Shown in pieces: positions 61,028-64,000 of a stretch of 64,000 nucleotides of DNA. The notes under the pieces are model-generated. The model searched no databases. It was given only the letters and a program-made list of their open reading frames with translations, and had not been told where the DNA came from. Each line of letters starts with the position of its first letter. Within the stretch, counting starts at the first letter, position 1. Origin of the DNA: Alphaproteobacteria bacterium (lineage in GTDB: Bacteria; Pseudomonadota; Alphaproteobacteria; Micropepsales; Micropepsaceae). A program made the translations under genes and the position numbers. Location of the stretch: assembly GCA_016124635.1 (NCBI GenBank), contig WGNJ01000007.1:62001-126000 (forward strand). Direction: 5' to 3'.

Positions 61028-63631
61028 TTGGCGCGCGCCGACACCAACGATAAGCTCAAAACCTACCGGGCCAAGCGCGACTTCACCAAAACAGCAGAGC
61101 CCAGCGGCAAGCGACGCGTCGCGCGTTCCAAACGCTTGCGCTTCATCGTTCAAAAGCACGCCGCAACCAGATTGCACTACGACTTTCGCCTCGAGCTCGA
61201 CGGTGTACTGAAGTCGTGGGCCGTAACGCGCGGTCCGTCTCTCGATCCGCACGACAAGCGTTTGGCGGTCGAGACCGAGGACCATCCGCTCGACTACGGC
61301 GACTTTGAAGGAACGATCCCGGAGGCCGAGTACGGCGGCGGGACGGTGCAAATGTGGGACCGCGGCTTCTGGGATTTCGAAGGCCCGCGCGCGACGCCAC
61401 AGGAGTCTTTGGCCAAGGGCGAGATCAAGTTCACCCTGCACGGCGCCAAGATGAAAGGTAGCTGGACGCTCGTCCGCATGCGCCGCCGCGAGCATGAGAA
61501 GCGCGACAACTGGCTTCTGATCAAGCATCGCGACGCGTATGCGGTCGACGATCACGGCGACGCCATTTTGAAAGACGACAGATCCGTCGCTTCCGGCCGC
61601 GCGCTCGGCGAGATCGCCGCCGGCAAGGGAAAGAAGCCAAAACCGTTCATGCTGGCCAAGAAGGGCGCTGCCGATGCGGTCTGGCACTCCGACCGCAAGG
61701 AACCGGGGCTCAAAAAAAAAGCCGCACCAAAACAAAAGGAAGAGCGGCTAAGCGGAAAACCGGTCGACGCCATGCCGGCGTTCGTCGAGCCTGAACTCGC
61801 ACGCCTCGTCGACCGCCCGCCGTCGGGGCCGAGCTGGGGTCATGAGATCAAGCTCGACGGCTATCGCATGCAAATGCGCGTCGAGCAGGGGAAGGTCACG
61901 CTGCGCACGCGCAAGGGCCTCGACTGGACGAACAAATTCACCGCCATCGCCAATGACGGCGCGTGCCTGCCGGACTGCATCATCGACGGCGAAATCGTCT
62001 CCATGCGCAAGGATGGCGTACCGAGCTTCTCCGATCTCCAAGCCGCGATCGCCGAAGGCAACACCGGCGGCCTACTCTACTTCGTCTTCGACTTGATGTT
62101 CGTGGCTGGCGAGGATTGGCGCCACCTTCCCCTACGCGCGCGCAAAGCACGCCTTGAAGAGACGCTGGCGAAGGCAGGCAAACACCTGCGCTACCTCGAC
62201 CATGTCGACGGCCAAGGCGGTGCCGTCTTCGAAGCCGCAGGCAAGATGGGGCTCGAAGGCATCGTCTCGAAACAGCTCGACTCGCCCTACCGCTCGGGCC
62301 GCGTGGCCACTTGGGCCAAATCCAAGATCCGCGGCGGCCAGGAGATCGTCATCGGTGGTTGGACCGAAGAAGCCGGCCGTTTTCGTTCGATCCTCGCGGG
62401 CGCCTACAAAGGCCGCAAGCTGGAATATCTCGGCAAAGTCGGCACCGGCTTCAATCGGAGGAACCTGCCAAGCCTACTCGCGGCGTTGAAAGAGGCCGCC
62501 TCGGCGACAAATCCATTCTCGAGCCCGGATGCCGCGAAGGAAAAAGGCGTACGCTGGGCAACACCGAAGCTGGTGGCGGAAGTCGAGACCGCAGGCTTCT
62601 CGGCCGATGGCATTCTGCGTCAAACCGCATTCAAGGGTTTGCGCGAAGACAAAGACGCCAAGGACGTCGTATTGGAAATGCCAAGTCGTGGGCCCGCGCG
62701 AAGTCCGACACTGAAGTCGCCGGCAATCCTTCGCTCGCAAGCGAACGCTCAAGTTCGCGGCGTGACGATCTCGCACCCGGACAAGGCGCTGTGGCCGAAA
62801 GAAGGCATCACCAAGAAGCAACTCGCCGAATACTATGAAGAGGTCGGCGAACACATCATGGACTACATCGCCGGGCGCCCCTGTTCCATCATCCGCGCAC
62901 CCGAAGGCATCACACACGAGCTCTTCTTTCAGCGCCACGCGAACAAGGGCTCGTCGAAGCTCATGACATTCGTGAAGGTATCGGGCGAAAAGGAGCCGTA
63001 CCTGCAGCTCGATACGGTCGATGCCCTGATCGCCGCCGCGCAGATCGCGGCCGTTGAACTCCACCCTTGGAATTGCCAGCCGGACGACCCGGAAACGCCC
63101 GGGCGCTTCGTCTTCGATTTGGACCCCGCCCCGGACGTTCCGTTCGCCAAGGTCGTCGAAGCCGCCAAAGAACTTCACGAACGTTTGGAGAAGATCGGCC
63201 TTGCCGCCTTCTGCAAGACGACCGGCGGAAAGGGGTTACACGTCGTGACGCCCCTCTCGCGCTCGAAGCACGAGTTGCGCTGGCCGGAGGCAAAGGCGTT
63301 CACTCAAGAAGTTTGCCGTCAGATGGCCGCGGACTCGCCCGACAAATACCTCATCAACATGGCGAAGAAAGAGCGAGGCGGACGCATCTTCCTCGACTAC
63401 CTGCGTAACGACCGCACGTCGACAGCCGTCGCCGTCTGTTCGCCTCGCGCACGCGCCGGCGCGCCAATTTCCATGCCCATCACCTGGTCACAAGCGACGG
63501 CCAAACTCGATCCCGCCAAATACACGCTCAAAACGGCGGCCAAGCTGATCGCCAAATGGCCCTGGAAGGACTACGAAAAAGCGGCACGTCCTTTCGCCGC
63601 CGCAGCGAAGGCTCTGGCAAAAGCCCGTTGA
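61028..63631 (+). CDS. ligD: ATP-dependent DNA ligase LigD (PE-ligase-polymerase)
   Basis: An 867-residue three-domain repair enzyme. The N-terminal phosphoesterase domain has Q-K-H-A-A-T-R-L-H-Y-D-F-R-L-E and the D-H-P-L-D-Y-G-D-F-E-G segment (about 35-150). The ligase domain has nucleotidyl lysine K275 in E-I-K-L-D-G-Y-R and later motifs to about 530. The C-terminal primase/polymerase domain (580-867) has the F-D-L-D-P-A-P metal site. The start is a TTG at 61028: no ATG lies before the first conserved motif, and Ku's stop is only seven bases upstream. Confidence 0.96.
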   Translation: MARADTNDKLKTYRAKRDFTKTAEPSGKRRVARSKRLRFIVQKHAATRLHYDFRLELDGVLKSWAVTRGPSLDPHDKRLAVETEDHPLDYGDFEGTIPEAEYGGGTVQMWDRGFWDFEGPRATPQESLAKGEIKFTLHGAKMKGSWTLVRMRRREHEKRDNWLLIKHRDAYAVDDHGDAILKDDRSVASGRALGEIAAGKGKKPKPFMLAKKGAADAVWHSDRKEPGLKKKAAPKQKEERLSGKPVDAMPAFVEPELARLVDRPPSGPSWGHEIKLDGYRMQMRVEQGKVTLRTRKGLDWTNKFTAIANDGACLPDCIIDGEIVSMRKDGVPSFSDLQAAIAEGNTGGLLYFVFDLMFVAGEDWRHLPLRARKARLEETLAKAGKHLRYLDHVDGQGGAVFEAAGKMGLEGIVSKQLDSPYRSGRVATWAKSKIRGGQEIVIGGWTEEAGRFRSILAGAYKGRKLEYLGKVGTGFNRRNLPSLLAALKEAASATNPFSSPDAAKEKGVRWATPKLVAEVETAGFSADGILRQTAFKGLREDKDAKDVVLEMPSRGPARSPTLKSPAILRSQANAQVRGVTISHPDKALWPKEGITKKQLAEYYEEVGEHIMDYIAGRPCSIIRAPEGITHELFFQRHANKGSSKLMTFVKVSGEKEPYLQLDTVDALIAAAQIAAVELHPWNCQPDDPETPGRFVFDLDPAPDVPFAKVVEAAKELHERLEKIGLAAFCKTTGGKGLHVVTPLSRSKHELRWPEAKAFTQEVCRQMAADSPDKYLINMAKKERGGRIFLDYLRNDRTSTAVAVCSPRARAGAPISMPITWSQATAKLDPAKYTLKTAAKLIAKWPWKDYEKAARPFAAAAKALAKAR

Positions 63632-63684
63632 AATCTGAGCGCATTCCCTCCTCAATATCGGCGCGCGAAGAGGAGGATGCCGCG

Positions 63685-64000
63685 ATGGAATTGAAAGCGA
63701 CCCGCTACGCCGTCGCCGAGCAGATCGCGACAATCACACTCTCGCGCCCCAAGCGCCGCAACGCTTGGACGGGCCGCATGCACACCGAGTACCGATGGTG
63801 TCTGCAACAGGCCGATGGAGACGCCGGCGTGCGCGTGATCGTCGTGACCGGCGATCCGCAAGGTAATGCGTTCTGTGCTGGCGCCGACTTGCAAGCGCTC
63901 GAAGGTCACGCCGAGAAAGGTCGCTACGATGCCGGCATCACGACGGAGATCGCGCGGCCCGGCTATGGCGTCGATCCGAATTTCGACGCGACCTTTGCTT
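63685..64000 (+). CDS. Enoyl-CoA hydratase/isomerase family protein, cut by window edge
   Basis: The first 105 residues are in the window. They show the crotonase start S-R-P-K-R-R-N-A-W-T, then V-I-V-V-T-G and the oxyanion segment A-F-C-A-G-A-D-L. AGGAGG lies eight bases before the ATG. The product would act on an acyl-CoA; the exact reaction depends on residues outside the window. Confidence 0.88.
   Translation, partial: MELKATRYAVAEQIATITLSRPKRRNAWTGRMHTEYRWCLQQADGDAGVRVIVVTGDPQGNAFCAGADLQALEGHAEKGRYDAGITTEIARPGYGVDPNFDATFA

Overview
The window looks like a GC-rich alphaproteobacterial chromosome. Supporting signs are the aminotransferase-hom-glpX order, a class I PHA synthase, the rplM-rpsI pair, a large TonB-dependent receptor and a Ku/LigD repair pair. 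I cannot name a genus. A soil or aquatic relative of Rhizomicrobium/Micropepsaceae or Caulobacterales is a guess from gene content only. No rRNA, tRNA, CRISPR array or prophage was seen.

Layout. 1-5.2 kb (minus): an AlaC-like aminotransferase, homoserine dehydrogenase, GlpX and a cut-off GPH sugar transporter, then a lipoprotein divergent from phaC. 7.4-13.6 kb (plus): an envelope cluster with a giant exported protein carrying a transglutaminase-like region, an OmpA-domain protein, a LolA-like protein and a lipoprotein. 13.6-20.3 kb (minus): GH31 glycosidase, a PLP-fold protein lacking its catalytic lysine, a GNAT enzyme, a lone receiver, and glyA preceded by a ZTP riboswitch. 20.3-24.5 kb (plus): exported protein, AidB-like acyl-CoA dehydrogenase, Gly/Cys-rich membrane protein, zinc-ribbon protein. 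24.5-31 kb (minus): a Cyc2-like cytochrome-porin fusion overlapping a soluble cytochrome c gene, a PHB depolymerase-like esterase, DUF2461, an S41 peptidase and rplM-rpsI. 31-36 kb: RND pump and adaptor divergent from a TetR gene. 36-41.6 kb: small membrane proteins, sodB, two paralogous Asp-rich exported proteins, a TIR-like protein and a Ca2+/cation antiporter.

41.6-47.2 kb is accessory in character: small orphan genes, visibly more A/T in places, a short motif present in every intergenic gap, a DUF3631 P-loop protein and palindromic MITE-like repeats. 47-59 kb: glutathione reductase, a TonB receptor, a LuxR regulator in an operon with a degenerate IS256-type transposase, a LytS/LytTR two-component system, a lipoprotein prolyl oligopeptidase and a TEX30-like hydrolase. 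The window ends with Ku, LigD (PE-ligase-polymerase) and a cut-off enoyl-CoA hydratase.

The strongest leads are: (1) the Cyc2-like fused cytochrome-porin with its partner cytochrome and three palindromes upstream, one a perfect FNR-type box; (2) the one-motif-per-gap array at 41.6-44.7 kb; (3) the LuxR/degenerate-transposase operon beside the TonB receptor; (4) the TIR-like protein; (5) the PLP-fold pseudoenzyme; (6) the ZTP riboswitch.
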